Of a DNA stretch of 64,000 nt, positions 20,230-28,743 are shown in pieces. The notes under the pieces were generated by a model, which had not been told where the DNA came from, searched no databases, and saw only the letters and a list, made by a program, of their open reading frames with translations. Source of the stretch: Pseudomonas sp. stari2 (lineage in GTDB: Bacteria; Pseudomonadota; Gammaproteobacteria; Pseudomonadales; Pseudomonadaceae); NCBI RefSeq assembly GCF_040760005.1, contig NZ_CP099760.1, positions 6,046,001 through 6,110,000 of the forward strand. Direction: 5' to 3'. The position numbers and the translations under genes were made by a program. Each line of letters starts with the position of its first letter. Position 1 is the first letter of the stretch.

Positions 20230-22104
20230 ATGTCCTTTGCTTCCCTCGGTCTCTCCGAGGCTTTGGTCCGCGCTATCGAAGACGCGGGCTATACCGAGCC
20301 TACTCCGGTGCAACAGCGGGCCATTCCCGCCGTGTTGCAAGGTCGCGACCTGATGGTTGCGGCACAGACAGGTACCGGTAAAACCGGCGGTTTCGCCCTT
20401 CCGATCCTGGAGCGGCTGTTCCCCAACGGTCACCCGGACAAATCCCAGCGCCACGGCCCGCGCCAGCCGCGCGTCCTGGTCCTGACCCCGACCCGCGAAC
20501 TCGCGGCCCAGGTACACGACAGCTTCAAGATCTACGCCCGTGACCTGAAATTCGTCAGCGCCTGCATCTTCGGCGGCGTCGGCATGAACCCCCAGGTTCA
20601 GGCCATGTCCCGCGGTGTGGACGTGCTGGTTGCCTGCCCGGGTCGCCTGCTCGACCTGTGCGGCCAGGGCAGCATCGATCTGTCCCACGTTGAAATTCTC
20701 GTGCTGGACGAAGCCGACCGCATGCTCGACATGGGCTTCGTCCATGACGTGAAGAAAGTCCTCGCCCGCCTGCCGGCCAAGCGCCAGAACCTGCTGTTCT
20801 CGGCGACCTTCTCCAAAGACATCACCGACCTCGCCGGCAAGCTGCTGCACAACCCGGAACGCATCGAAGTGACGCCGCCGAACACCACGGTCGAGCGCAT
20901 CGAGCAACGCGTTTTCCGTCTGCCGGCCAGCCACAAGCGTGCGCTGCTGGCTCACCTGATCACCGCCGGCGCCTGGGAACAGGTACTGGTGTTCACCCGT
21001 ACCAAGCACGGTGCCAACCGTCTGGCCGAGTACCTCGACAAACACGGCCTGCCGGCTGTGGCGATCCACGGCAACAAGAGCCAGAACGCCCGCACCAAAG
21101 CCCTGGCCGATTTCAAGGCCAACCAGGTACGCATCCTGGTTGCCACCGACATCGCGGCGCGCGGCCTGGATATCGACCAGTTGCCACACGTGGTCAACTT
21201 CGAACTGCCGAACGTCGATGAAGACTACGTGCACCGTATCGGTCGTACCGGCCGTGCCGGTCGTTCGGGCGAAGCGATCTCGCTGGTGGCACCGGACGAA
21301 GAAAAACTGCTGAAAAGCATCGAACGCATGACCAAGCAGAAAATCGCCGACGGCGATCTGATGGGCTTCGACGCCAGCACCATCGAGGCCGAAAAACCTG
21401 AAGTGCGCGAGCGTCCGGACATGCGCAACCCGCGCAACGGTCGTGGCCCGCGCGGCGATGGCCCGAATGGCGGCGGTGGCGGCGGTCGTAAAGACAAAGG
21501 CAAAGACAAGGGCAAGGAAAAACCTGCCGGCGAACGCGGTGAGCGTGGCGAGCGTCCAGCCCGTCAGCAGAAACCACGCGAAGGCACCCCGGCCCGCGAA
21601 CAGCGCCAGCCAAGCCAGCCGCCACGTGCTGCGGCTGATCGTGCACCGGACGAGTTCCTCGACGACGATATCGATAACTTCGGTAACCGCGTTGATTACG
21701 TACCGAAGCAGGCACCCGCCGGTGGTCGCAACCGTCGCCCAGGCGCTCCGGCGCAAGGCGCGGGTTCGGGCGCTCCACGCGGCGGTCAGTCGCAAGGTCG
21801 CCAGAACGGCCCGCGCAACAGCAACGGCTCGAGCACCGGCACCCCGCCGGGCAAACGCAACGGCCCGCGCAACGGAGCCCCGCGTGACGGCCAGGGTCGC
21901 CGCGACGAAAACTCGCGCAACCGCCGTCCGGCCCGTGACGATCAGCAACGTGCCGAACCGGCCGTGCAGAACCCGCGCAGCAGCGGCCCGAAGATCATGC
22001 ACAAGGAATCGAAAGCCGACCGCTTCCCGACGCCTGAGCAGCTCGATCAACTGCCAAGCCGCCCACGCGGTGAGAAACCGGCCTTGCTGACCCGCAATCG
22101 CTGA
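20230..22104 (+). CDS. rhlE: DEAD-box ATP-dependent RNA helicase, RhlE type
   Basis: ATP-driven RNA helicase involved in RNA remodelling and decay or ribosome assembly. 624 residues from the ATG at 20230 ([20 protein letters not shown]). The reading frame is open upstream to 20008, but only this start matches the family and has a CAGGA site. Motifs in order: Q-motif [13 protein letters not shown] (21-33), Walker A AQTGTGKT (45-52), [12 protein letters not shown] at 160-163, SAT, then domain 2 with [12 protein letters not shown] and [11 protein letters not shown]. About 220 C-terminal residues form a disordered basic tail rich in Arg, Gly, Asn and Pro, typical of Pseudomonas RhlE proteins and likely to bind RNA. 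Confidence 0.94.
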   Translation: MSFASLGLSEALVRAIEDAGYTEPTPVQQRAIPAVLQGRDLMVAAQTGTGKTGGFALPILERLFPNGHPDKSQRHGPRQPRVLVLTPTRELAAQVHDSFKIYARDLKFVSACIFGGVGMNPQVQAMSRGVDVLVACPGRLLDLCGQGSIDLSHVEILVLDEADRMLDMGFVHDVKKVLARLPAKRQNLLFSATFSKDITDLAGKLLHNPERIEVTPPNTTVERIEQRVFRLPASHKRALLAHLITAGAWEQVLVFTRTKHGANRLAEYLDKHGLPAVAIHGNKSQNARTKALADFKANQVRILVATDIAARGLDIDQLPHVVNFELPNVDEDYVHRIGRTGRAGRSGEAISLVAPDEEKLLKSIERMTKQKIADGDLMGFDASTIEAEKPEVRERPDMRNPRNGRGPRGDGPNGGGGGGRKDKGKDKGKEKPAGERGERGERPARQQKPREGTPAREQRQPSQPPRAAADRAPDEFLDDDIDNFGNRVDYVPKQAPAGGRNRRPGAPAQGAGSGAPRGGQSQGRQNGPRNSNGSSTGTPPGKRNGPRNGAPRDGQGRRDENSRNRRPARDDQQRAEPAVQNPRSSGPKIMHKESKADRFPTPEQLDQLPSRPRGEKPALLTRNR

Positions 22105-22121
22105 GTTTCGACAAGGCAATA

Positions 22122-22157
22122 AAAAACGCCCCCGGTCGCAAGACCGGGGGCGTTTTT
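22122..22157 (+). terminator. Intrinsic terminator between rhlE and the YceI gene
   Basis: AAAAACGCCCCCGGT pairs perfectly with ACCGGGGGCGTTTTT around a CGCAAG loop. It serves the helicase gene and, because of the A-tract, also the convergent YceI gene. Confidence 0.95.
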
Positions 22158-22173
22158 GTGTGTCAGGCGAAAA

Positions 22174-22767
22174 TTACTTCGCTTTGACACCTTCGAACGA
22201 GATGTACAGGTCGACTTTGTCAGACTGTGGACCCAGGTCCATCATCTTGCCGAAATCAGAACGCTTGATGCTGGTGGTGCCTTCGAAGCCGGCACGGTAG
22301 CCGCCCCATGGATCCTTGCCTTCACCCAGGAAAGTGGCCTTGACCACGATTGGCTTGGTCACGCCGTGCAGGGTCAGGTCACCGGTCACGTCAGCAGTGT
22401 CTTTGCCATCGGCGTTCTTGCCGGTGGACTTGACGCTGGTGGAGACGAACTTGGCGTCAGCGAATTTGCCCACGTCCAGGAAGTCTTTGCTGGCGATGTG
22501 CTTGTCACGCTCGGCGTGGTTGGTGAACACGCTGGCGGTCTTCACGTCGAACTCGATCTTGCTGTCTTCAGGCTTGGCAGCATCGAAGCTGAACTTGCCG
22601 CTGATGTCCTTGAAGGTACCGGTGATGTAGCTGTAGCCCAGGTGGCTGATCTTGAAGTCGACGAAGGCGTGCTGGCCTTCTTTGTCGACGGTGTAGTCAG
22701 CAGCCATTACGTTGGCGGACAGCACGGCAGAACCGATTGCCAGAGCGGCCAGAGTCTTTTTCAACAT
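22174..22767 (-). CDS. YceI-family periplasmic protein (PasP-like)
   Basis: 197 residues: a signal peptide ([20 protein letters not shown], then MAA), then a YceI lipocalin-like barrel that binds isoprenoid or lipid molecules in known members. Seen: [72 protein letters not shown] and [12 protein letters not shown]. The ATG at 22767 has AAGGAAAAG upstream; longer starts would lose the signal peptide. The cytochrome b561 gene is 31 bp upstream on the same strand, a common pairing. P. aeruginosa PasP, remembered at the same place, is reported as a protease. I cannot confirm that activity from sequence. Confidence 0.9.
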   Translation of the reverse strand: MLKKTLAALAIGSAVLSANVMAADYTVDKEGQHAFVDFKISHLGYSYITGTFKDISGKFSFDAAKPEDSKIEFDVKTASVFTNHAERDKHIASKDFLDVGKFADAKFVSTSVKSTGKNADGKDTADVTGDLTLHGVTKPIVVKATFLGEGKDPWGGYRAGFEGTTSIKRSDFGKMMDLGPQSDKVDLYISFEGVKAK

Positions 22768-22798
22768 GCTTTCTTTTCCTTTGAGTCGAGGTTGAGCT

Positions 22799-23350
22799 TC
22801 AGGCTTTGCGACCGAGCATTCGAGTGAGGGTCGCATCACGATCGATAAAGTGGTGCTTCAATGCTGCCAACGCATGGAGGCCGGAAAAAATTACCAGCGC
22901 CCACGCCAGGTACAAATGAATCACCCCGGCGGTATCTGCCTGATCCGGTAGTCCGGAAACCAGTGCAGGAACTTCAAACAGGCCAAACACCGGAATCCCG
23001 ACACCGTCTGCGGTGGAAATCAGGTAACCGGCAATCATCACGGCGAACAGCGCAAGGTACAGAAACCCGTGGCCGAACTTTGCGCCGATGCGGGTCATGC
23101 GGCTGTAGCTCTGCAGCGTTGGCGGCGGAGGGCTGACAAAGCGCCACAGCACCCGCAACACCATCACAGCCAGCAGCACCAGACCGATGCTCTTGTGCAG
23201 ATCCGGCGCGTCTTTGCGCCAGCTGCTGTAGTAATCCAGCCCTACCATCCACAGACCCAGCGCGAACAGCCCGAAGACCGCCAGCGCCACACCCCAGTGC
23301 ATGAAGATGCTGACCCAACCGTAGCGCGAAGAAGAGTTACGTAGCTGCAT
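22799..23350 (-). CDS. Cytochrome b561 family membrane protein
   Basis: 183 residues with four membrane helices and the conserved histidines of small b561 cytochromes: [16 protein letters not shown] (helix 1), [20 protein letters not shown] (helix 2), [18 protein letters not shown] (helix 3) and [20 protein letters not shown] (helix 4), giving ligands for two b haems in the inner membrane. It probably moves electrons from quinol or to a periplasmic partner. I chose the ATG at 23350; the alternative is a TTG at 23380. It is transcribed with the YceI gene. The 248-bp upstream gap carries an inverted repeat (23405-23424) and a terminator. Confidence 0.92.
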   Translation of the reverse strand: MQLRNSSSRYGWVSIFMHWGVALAVFGLFALGLWMVGLDYYSSWRKDAPDLHKSIGLVLLAVMVLRVLWRFVSPPPPTLQSYSRMTRIGAKFGHGFLYLALFAVMIAGYLISTADGVGIPVFGLFEVPALVSGLPDQADTAGVIHLYLAWALVIFSGLHALAALKHHFIDRDATLTRMLGRKA

Positions 23351-23404
23351 TGCCCAAATCCTGTGAGAACTGCGAACCAAGACTAGCGAGTTATCTATCG
23401 AATT

Positions 23405-23424
23405 AAAGCGGAAAATTTCGCTTT
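23405..23424. promoter_or_regulatory. Inverted repeat upstream of the cytochrome b561-YceI operon
   Basis: AAAGCG and CGCTTT arms flank an AT-rich core (GAAAATTT), centred about 65 bp before the cytochrome start. The region is AT-rich compared with its surroundings and could hold the promoter and an operator. No regulator gene is adjacent. Confidence 0.35.
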
Positions 23425-23552
23425 GAAATATCGAGAAATACGATCAAGAGTCTTGAACAAGGGAGTTAAGGAAAGATTAAAGGGGAAAAGTGTGACGGGA
23501 GATTAGCTGGCGAGCGAGCAAACACAGGATGCTCGCTGTTTCACAGGCAATA

Positions 23553-23582
23553 AAAAAGCGCGGCCTGAAAGCCGCGCTTTTT
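23553..23582 (-). terminator. Intrinsic terminator after the amine oxidase gene
   Basis: AAAAAGCGCGGC pairs with GCCGCGCTTTTT around CTGAAA. On the minus strand it follows the amine oxidase stop codon by 16 bp and ends in a T tract. Confidence 0.93.
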
Positions 23583-23598
23583 CATTCACCGCAAAGCC

Positions 23599-25395
23599 TT
23601 ACTGCGCTTTGGTATCGGTCGCTGCCGCCGGGGTCGCAGCCGGTTTTGCGGCTGGTTTTTTGGCCGGCTCAGCCTTTTTCGCTGCCGGTTTGGCCGGGGC
23701 TTTTTTCGCCTCGGTCTTGGCCGCAGGCTTTTTCGCCGCTGGTTTGGCTGCCGCTTTCTTCGCTGGCTCGGCTTTTACCGGGGTTGCGGGCTTCGGCGCT
23801 TCCACCGGCGCTGGCGCAGGTGCCGGAGTCGGTGCAGACGCTGGAGCGGCTGGAGCTGGTGCCGGCTCTGGCGCTTTTACTGGCTCCGGTTTCTTGTCGT
23901 CATCCGAACCACCGAACAGGTTGGTGAAGAAGTTGCCTTTCTTCGCCGCCGTGGCCGCACCCGCTGCGCCTGCCGCCGCTGCTGCGGTGGCCGCTGCCGG
24001 GCCGACCTTGATCGGTTCGAAGGATTTGCCTGCCGCCAGGTCTTCCACCTGACTGGCCGCACGCTGACCGGTGCGCAGCGCGCCTTCCAGGGTGCCCGGG
24101 TACAGGGTGTCGGTGTGCTCGCCGGCAAACGCTACGCGCTGCAGCGGACGCTCCCACAGGCGCCAGTATTTGCTGATCTGACCCGGGCCGAAGGCCAGGT
24201 ACGAACCGCCAGTCGACGGGTCGGTGCTGTAGCGACGGATTTCATAACCGGTGAACGCGCCACGGGCCTGTGGATAAAACGCGTGCAGACGAATCAGCAC
24301 CTGATCGACCATCTGCTTGTCGCCGAAGGCCTGCATGACGCGGGCGTTGTCGCCGGACAGGTTGATCACCACGTTGGCGCCGCCCTTCAGGGCCGGCTCG
24401 ATCCACAACATGCCCAGACCGGTGTTGCTGTAGATCTCGCCGGACATACGCGCCTTGCTTTCCCAAACCGGCGTCTTGAACTTCAGCATGATCTGGTCGC
24501 GCCAGCCGTAGTTGGTGCCCTTGATCGCGGCCAGGTGCTGGGCATCCAGGGCCGGGGTCAGCTGAATCTTGTCGAGGGCGCGCAATGGCACCGCCAGCAC
24601 GACGTAGTCTGCCTGATAGCCGACGCCGCCGACCTTGACGGTCACGCCGTCCTTGTCCTGGACGATCGCGGAAACGGGCGAGCTGGTCTTGATGGTTTTC
24701 AGCTGTTTGACGAAGGCCTGGGCCAGCACCGGGCTGCCACCGACCAGGCGCGAAGCGCGCATGTCACGGTCGGACACGCCGCGATAAACGCGGCTCTGCT
24801 GTGCGTAGTACAGCAGCGACAGACGCGACGGTTCGTCGTAATGGGTGCGGATATCCTGGTTGATCAACTGACGCGCGGTGGCAGGCAGGTTCTGCTTGTC
24901 GAGCCAGCTCGACACGTTGATCTGATCCAGTGCGTGCAGGGTGTTGGTCGCCGCCGGGTTCTGCGGATCGTCGATCGAACGCGCCAGATCGTCACGGGTT
25001 TTCTCGAAGGTTTTCAACGCCTGCGCGGTGGCCGGCTGCTTGGTGGCCAGGTCGGCGGCGGAGAAATACTCGCCATCGATCAGGTAACCCGGGGTACGCA
25101 CGAATTCAGGGGCCGGCGTGGTGCTCAGCTTGAAGGTCGAGACGTACTTGTTCAGCACCGGCTGCGCCTTGTCGTTGCCGATCCACTCGCTGGTGGCCAT
25201 GCCCGAGCGACCGCCCAGGCTCGGTTTGGCTTCCAGCAGCGTGACCTGCCAGCCTTTGTTCTGCAGTTCGTAAGCCGCGGTCAGGCCCGACAGGCCGCCG
25301 CCGATCACGATTGCGGTTTTATCCTTGGCCAGCGCCGTAACGCTGAAAAGCCCCAACACCACTAGCGCACAGGCGCGCAGCCAACCGACAGACAT
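23599..25395 (-). CDS. Secreted FAD-dependent amine oxidase with Lys/Ala/Pro-rich C-terminal tail
   Basis: 598 residues. A signal peptide (about residues 1-23, ending ALAKD) is followed by a flavin amine oxidase domain: FAD-binding IVIGGGLSGLTAAYEL, EAKPSLGGRSG, the substrate-domain middle, and C-terminal RVAFAGEHTDTLYPGTLEGAL that contacts the flavin. From about residue 463 the sequence changes abruptly: an Ala-rich stretch, KKGNFFTNLFGG, then about 100 residues of Pro/Ala and Lys/Ala/Pro repeats (PAPAPAPVEAPKPATP, KKAAAKPAAKKPAAK) resembling histone H1 or a TonB spacer. The oxidase likely acts on polyamines or other amines in the periplasm. The tail may bind DNA, peptidoglycan or polyanions. 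It is divergent from bioA. Confidence 0.88.
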   Translation of the reverse strand: MSVGWLRACALVVLGLFSVTALAKDKTAIVIGGGLSGLTAAYELQNKGWQVTLLEAKPSLGGRSGMATSEWIGNDKAQPVLNKYVSTFKLSTTPAPEFVRTPGYLIDGEYFSAADLATKQPATAQALKTFEKTRDDLARSIDDPQNPAATNTLHALDQINVSSWLDKQNLPATARQLINQDIRTHYDEPSRLSLLYYAQQSRVYRGVSDRDMRASRLVGGSPVLAQAFVKQLKTIKTSSPVSAIVQDKDGVTVKVGGVGYQADYVVLAVPLRALDKIQLTPALDAQHLAAIKGTNYGWRDQIMLKFKTPVWESKARMSGEIYSNTGLGMLWIEPALKGGANVVINLSGDNARVMQAFGDKQMVDQVLIRLHAFYPQARGAFTGYEIRRYSTDPSTGGSYLAFGPGQISKYWRLWERPLQRVAFAGEHTDTLYPGTLEGALRTGQRAASQVEDLAAGKSFEPIKVGPAAATAAAAAGAAGAATAAKKGNFFTNLFGGSDDDKKPEPVKAPEPAPAPAAPASAPTPAPAPAPVEAPKPATPVKAEPAKKAAAKPAAKKPAAKTEAKKAPAKPAAKKAEPAKKPAAKPAATPAAATDTKAQ

Positions 25396-25618
25396 TCAGC
25401 GAACTCCGGAAAAACACGTAGGAAAATGCAGTTTTGCGGGTCATACGACCCAAAGAATCGCGAAGAATACGTCAGCCATCAAAACGCCGCCAGCGACGTC
25501 TATCGGCCCATACAAAGTAGCTCAATCGACGCAATGGGTTGTCCCGGCGCGACGCATTGCATAGGCTTGCGCGATTGTTTGCCCGCGCCTGACGCGAGCC
25601 GCCTCGAGGAGACTGAAC

Positions 25619-27025
25619 ATGGGCCTGAACAACCAGTGGATGCAACGCGATCTCGCGGTGTTGTGGCATCCCTGCACCCAGATGAAAGACCACGAACAGC
25701 TGCCGCTGATCCCGATCAAGCGCGGTGAAGGCGTCTGGCTGGAAGACTTCGAAGGCAAGCGCTACCTGGATGCGGTCAGCTCCTGGTGGGTCAACGTGTT
25801 CGGCCACGCCAACCCGCGCATCAACCAGCGCATCAAGGACCAGGTCGATCAGCTGGAACATGTGATTCTGGCCGGTTTCAGCCATCAGGCGGTGATCGAA
25901 CTGTCCGAGCGTCTGGTAAAGATGACGCCGGAAGGCCTGAACCGGGTGTTCTACGCCGATAACGGTTCGTCCTGCATCGAAGTCGCGCTGAAAATGAGCT
26001 TTCACTACTGGCTCAACCGCGGCCAGCCGAACAAGAAACGCTTCGTCACCCTGACCAACAGCTACCACGGCGAAACCATGGCGGCGATGGCGGTCGGCGA
26101 CGTGCCACTGTTCACCGAAACCTACAAAGCCCTGCTGATGGACACCATCAAGGTGCCGAGCCCGGATTGCTACCTGCGCCCGCAGGGCATGAGCTGGGAA
26201 GAACACTCGCGCAACATGTTCGCGGCCATGGAGCAGACGCTGGCGGAGAACCATGACAGCGTCGCTGCGGTGATCGTCGAGCCGCTGATCCAGGGCGCCG
26301 GCGGCATGCGCATGTATCACCCGGTGTACCTCAAGCTGCTGCGCGAGGCCTGCGACCGCTACGGTGTGCACTTGATCCACGATGAAATTGCTGTCGGTTT
26401 CGGTCGTACCGGGTCCATGTTTGCTTGCGAACAGGCCGGCATCCGCCCGGATTTCCTGTGCCTGTCAAAAGCCCTGACCGGCGGTTATCTGCCGTTGGCG
26501 GCGTGCCTGACCACCGACGAGGTGTACAGCGCGTTTTACGACGATTACCCAACCCTGCGCGCCTTCCTGCATTCGCACAGCTACACCGGCAACCCGCTGG
26601 CCTGTGCGGCGGCGTTGGCGACCCTGGATATTTTCGAACAGGACAACGTGATCGAGAACAACCGCGCGCTGGCTCAACGCATGGCTTCTTCGACCGCGCA
26701 TCTGAGCGATCACCCGAATGTGTCCGAAGTGCGTCAGACCGGCATGGTCCTGGCCATCGAGATGGTCAAGGACAAGGCCACCAAGCAAGCCTATGCGTGG
26801 CAGGAACGTCGCGGCCTGAAGGTGTTCCAGCATGCGCTGGAGCGTGGCGCGTTGCTGCGTCCGCTGGGCAGCGTGGTGTATTTTCTGCCGCCGTACGTGA
26901 TCACCCCGGAGCAGATCGACTTCCTCGCCAAAGTCGCCAGCGAAGGCATCGACATTGCCACCCGCGACAGCGTCAGCGTGGCGGTGCCGAAGGATTTCCA
27001 TCCCGGCTTCCGTGATCCGGGCTAA
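25619..27025 (+). CDS. bioA: Adenosylmethionine-8-amino-7-oxononanoate aminotransferase
   Basis: PLP enzyme that transfers the amino group of S-adenosylmethionine to 7-keto-8-aminopelargonate in biotin synthesis. 468 residues. Family features: LWHPCTQMKDH and SSWWVNVFGHANPRIN at the start, YADNGSSCIEVALKMS, SYHGETMAAMAVGD, LIHDEIAVGFGRTGSMFACE (PLP-binding Asp) and the lysine motif CLSKALTGGYLPLAA. The ATG at 25619 has GAGGAG. It is followed by rsmE on the same strand. Other bio genes are not in the window. The 223-bp gap upstream (25396-25618) holds no other gene. Confidence 0.97.
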   Translation: MGLNNQWMQRDLAVLWHPCTQMKDHEQLPLIPIKRGEGVWLEDFEGKRYLDAVSSWWVNVFGHANPRINQRIKDQVDQLEHVILAGFSHQAVIELSERLVKMTPEGLNRVFYADNGSSCIEVALKMSFHYWLNRGQPNKKRFVTLTNSYHGETMAAMAVGDVPLFTETYKALLMDTIKVPSPDCYLRPQGMSWEEHSRNMFAAMEQTLAENHDSVAAVIVEPLIQGAGGMRMYHPVYLKLLREACDRYGVHLIHDEIAVGFGRTGSMFACEQAGIRPDFLCLSKALTGGYLPLAACLTTDEVYSAFYDDYPTLRAFLHSHSYTGNPLACAAALATLDIFEQDNVIENNRALAQRMASSTAHLSDHPNVSEVRQTGMVLAIEMVKDKATKQAYAWQERRGLKVFQHALERGALLRPLGSVVYFLPPYVITPEQIDFLAKVASEGIDIATRDSVSVAVPKDFHPGFRDPG

Positions 27026-27075
27026 GCGTCACTCGCCGCAACAGCGATCCTGATTCAATTTTCTAGAGAACCACC

Positions 27076-27795
27076 ATGAGACTGTCCCGCTTCTTTATTG
27101 ACGCCCCGCTCAGCACCGGCGAACACGAACTGCCGGAAGCCCAGGCGCATTACATCAGCCGCGTGCTGCGCATGGCCGAGGGCGATGCGGTGCAGTTGTT
27201 CGACGGCTCCGGCCACGAGTTTCGCGGATCGCTGGTGGAAGTCGGCAAGAAGCGTGTCGTGGTGCAGATCGACGAGCAGTTCGCCGGCCAGGTCGAATCG
27301 CCGTTACAGATCCACCTCGGCCAGGGCCTGTCCCGGGGCGAGCGGATGGACTGGGCGATCCAGAAAGCCACCGAACTGGGCGTGACCGAAATCACCCCGA
27401 TTTTCAGCGAGCGCTGCGAAGTGCGCCTCAAGGACGAACGCGCCGACAAACGCCTGCTGCACTGGCGCCAGGTGGCGATCAGCGCCTGCGAGCAATGTGG
27501 TCGTTCGCGGGTTCCGGTGATTCATCCACCGGTGCTGCTGGCCGACTGGCTGAAACAGACCGAAGCCGAACTGAAACTGGTCCTGCACCCGGTGGCCGAG
27601 CCGTTGGTCAGCCACGCCAAACCATCGACCCTGGCATTCCTGATCGGCCCCGAAGGCGGCTTGTCCGACGCCGAAGTCGAGCAGGCCAAGGGGAACGGAT
27701 TCCATGCCGCCCGCCTCGGCCCGCGCGTGCTGCGTACCGAGACGGCGCCGGTTGTGGCGCTGGCAGTGGCGCAGCAGCTGTGGGGTGATTTCTGA
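27076..27795 (+). CDS. rsmE: 16S rRNA (uracil-1498-N3)-methyltransferase
   Basis: Methylates U1498 of 16S rRNA. 239 residues with the SPOUT-fold pattern of RsmE: the N-terminal PUA-like MRLSRFFIDAPLSTGEHELP, LGQGLSRGERMDWAIQKATE, ITPIFSERCEVRLK, and the knotted SAM-binding FLIGPEGGLSDAEVEQAK plus LGPRVLRTETAPVVALAVAQ. It is 50 bp downstream of bioA. A clear Shine-Dalgarno is missing (GAGAACCACC), suggesting coupling to or read-through from bioA. It ends four bases from the stop of the convergent binding-protein gene. Confidence 0.95.
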   Translation: MRLSRFFIDAPLSTGEHELPEAQAHYISRVLRMAEGDAVQLFDGSGHEFRGSLVEVGKKRVVVQIDEQFAGQVESPLQIHLGQGLSRGERMDWAIQKATELGVTEITPIFSERCEVRLKDERADKRLLHWRQVAISACEQCGRSRVPVIHPPVLLADWLKQTEAELKLVLHPVAEPLVSHAKPSTLAFLIGPEGGLSDAEVEQAKGNGFHAARLGPRVLRTETAPVVALAVAQQLWGDF

Positions 27796-27799
27796 CCCG

Positions 27800-28702
27800 T
27801 CACTGCACTGGATCACTGATCGGTCTGGCGATGATTGCCTTGAGTTCACTGGTCATCGGGAACTCAAGGTTCAGGCCCTTCGGCGGGATCGGCTGTTCGA
27901 ACCACTTACGGTAGATTCCGTTGATCTCTCCCGAGCTGTACAGATCGGCCAACGCGCCGTTTACCAGCGCGAGGAATTGCGGATCATCCTTGCGCACCAT
28001 GCAGCTGTAGATTTCCCGCGATTGCTCCTCCCCCACCACGACCCAGTTGTGCGGGTCGCGCGCCTTGGCCCGCTCGCCGTAGAGCAATGCGTCGTCCATG
28101 TAGAAGGCCGCTGCGCGTCCCGACTGCAGCATCTGGAACGCCTCGCCGTGATCCTTGGCGCTGATCACGAACATGTTCAGTTTGTGGTCTAGGTTGTAGC
28201 TCTTCAGATAGCGCTCGTTGGTGGTGCCGGCGGTGGTCACCACGTTCTTGCCGCGCAGGTCATCGAAGCTGTGGATGCCGCTGTCCTTTGCGGTCAACAA
28301 CTGCCCTTTGACGTAGATGAAACCGTAGGAGAACGCGACCTGCTTCTGCCGTTCGGCCGTCACCCCGGTGGAGCCGCACTCAAGGTCGACCGTGCCGTTC
28401 TGCACCAGAGGAATCCGCGTCTGCGACGTCACCAGGTTGTACTTCACCTTCAGCTCCGGCAGTGCCAGTTGCTGCTTGATGCGCTCGACGATCTTGCCCG
28501 CCAGCTCCACCGAATACCCCATCGGCTGGCCGGTGTGATCGCCCACATACGAGAACGGCACCGACGCATCGCGATACCCCAGGGTGATGCTGTTGGCGCT
28601 GGCGATCTTGCCAAGCGTACCGGTCAGCGGCACTTCATTGGCCTGTGCCTGAGCGCCGATGAACAGCGCCAGTGTGCAGCCGAGCAACGTGATTTTTTGC
28701 AT
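27800..28702 (-). CDS. Amino-acid ABC transporter substrate-binding protein, GltI-like
   Basis: 300 residues: a signal peptide of about 21 residues (ending AQAQA), then an SBP family 3 fold: ITLGYRDASVPFSYVGDH, GYSVELAGKIVERIKQQL, NGTVDLECGSTGVTAERQKQ (glutamate/aspartate-type ECGS loop), LRGKNVVTTAGTTNERYL and YMDDALLYGERAKA. It resembles the glutamate/aspartate-binding protein GltI. The ATG at 28702 has GGAG upstream. It lies 41 bp downstream of the D-amino-acid dehydrogenase-like gene. No permease gene is nearby, so it may feed another transporter. Confidence 0.88.
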   Translation of the reverse strand: MQKITLLGCTLALFIGAQAQANEVPLTGTLGKIASANSITLGYRDASVPFSYVGDHTGQPMGYSVELAGKIVERIKQQLALPELKVKYNLVTSQTRIPLVQNGTVDLECGSTGVTAERQKQVAFSYGFIYVKGQLLTAKDSGIHSFDDLRGKNVVTTAGTTNERYLKSYNLDHKLNMFVISAKDHGEAFQMLQSGRAAAFYMDDALLYGERAKARDPHNWVVVGEEQSREIYSCMVRKDDPQFLALVNGALADLYSSGEINGIYRKWFEQPIPPKGLNLEFPMTSELKAIIARPISDPVQ

Positions 28703-28743
28703 TGTTATTCTCCGTTGTGAGTGGGGTGTTTTAGCAGAGACCG

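Noticed and set aside
20224..22119. Minus-strand open frame of 631 codons opposite rhlE
   Set aside because: It is antisense to the helicase, whose DEAD-box motifs are all intact; the antisense translation has no signal or domain.
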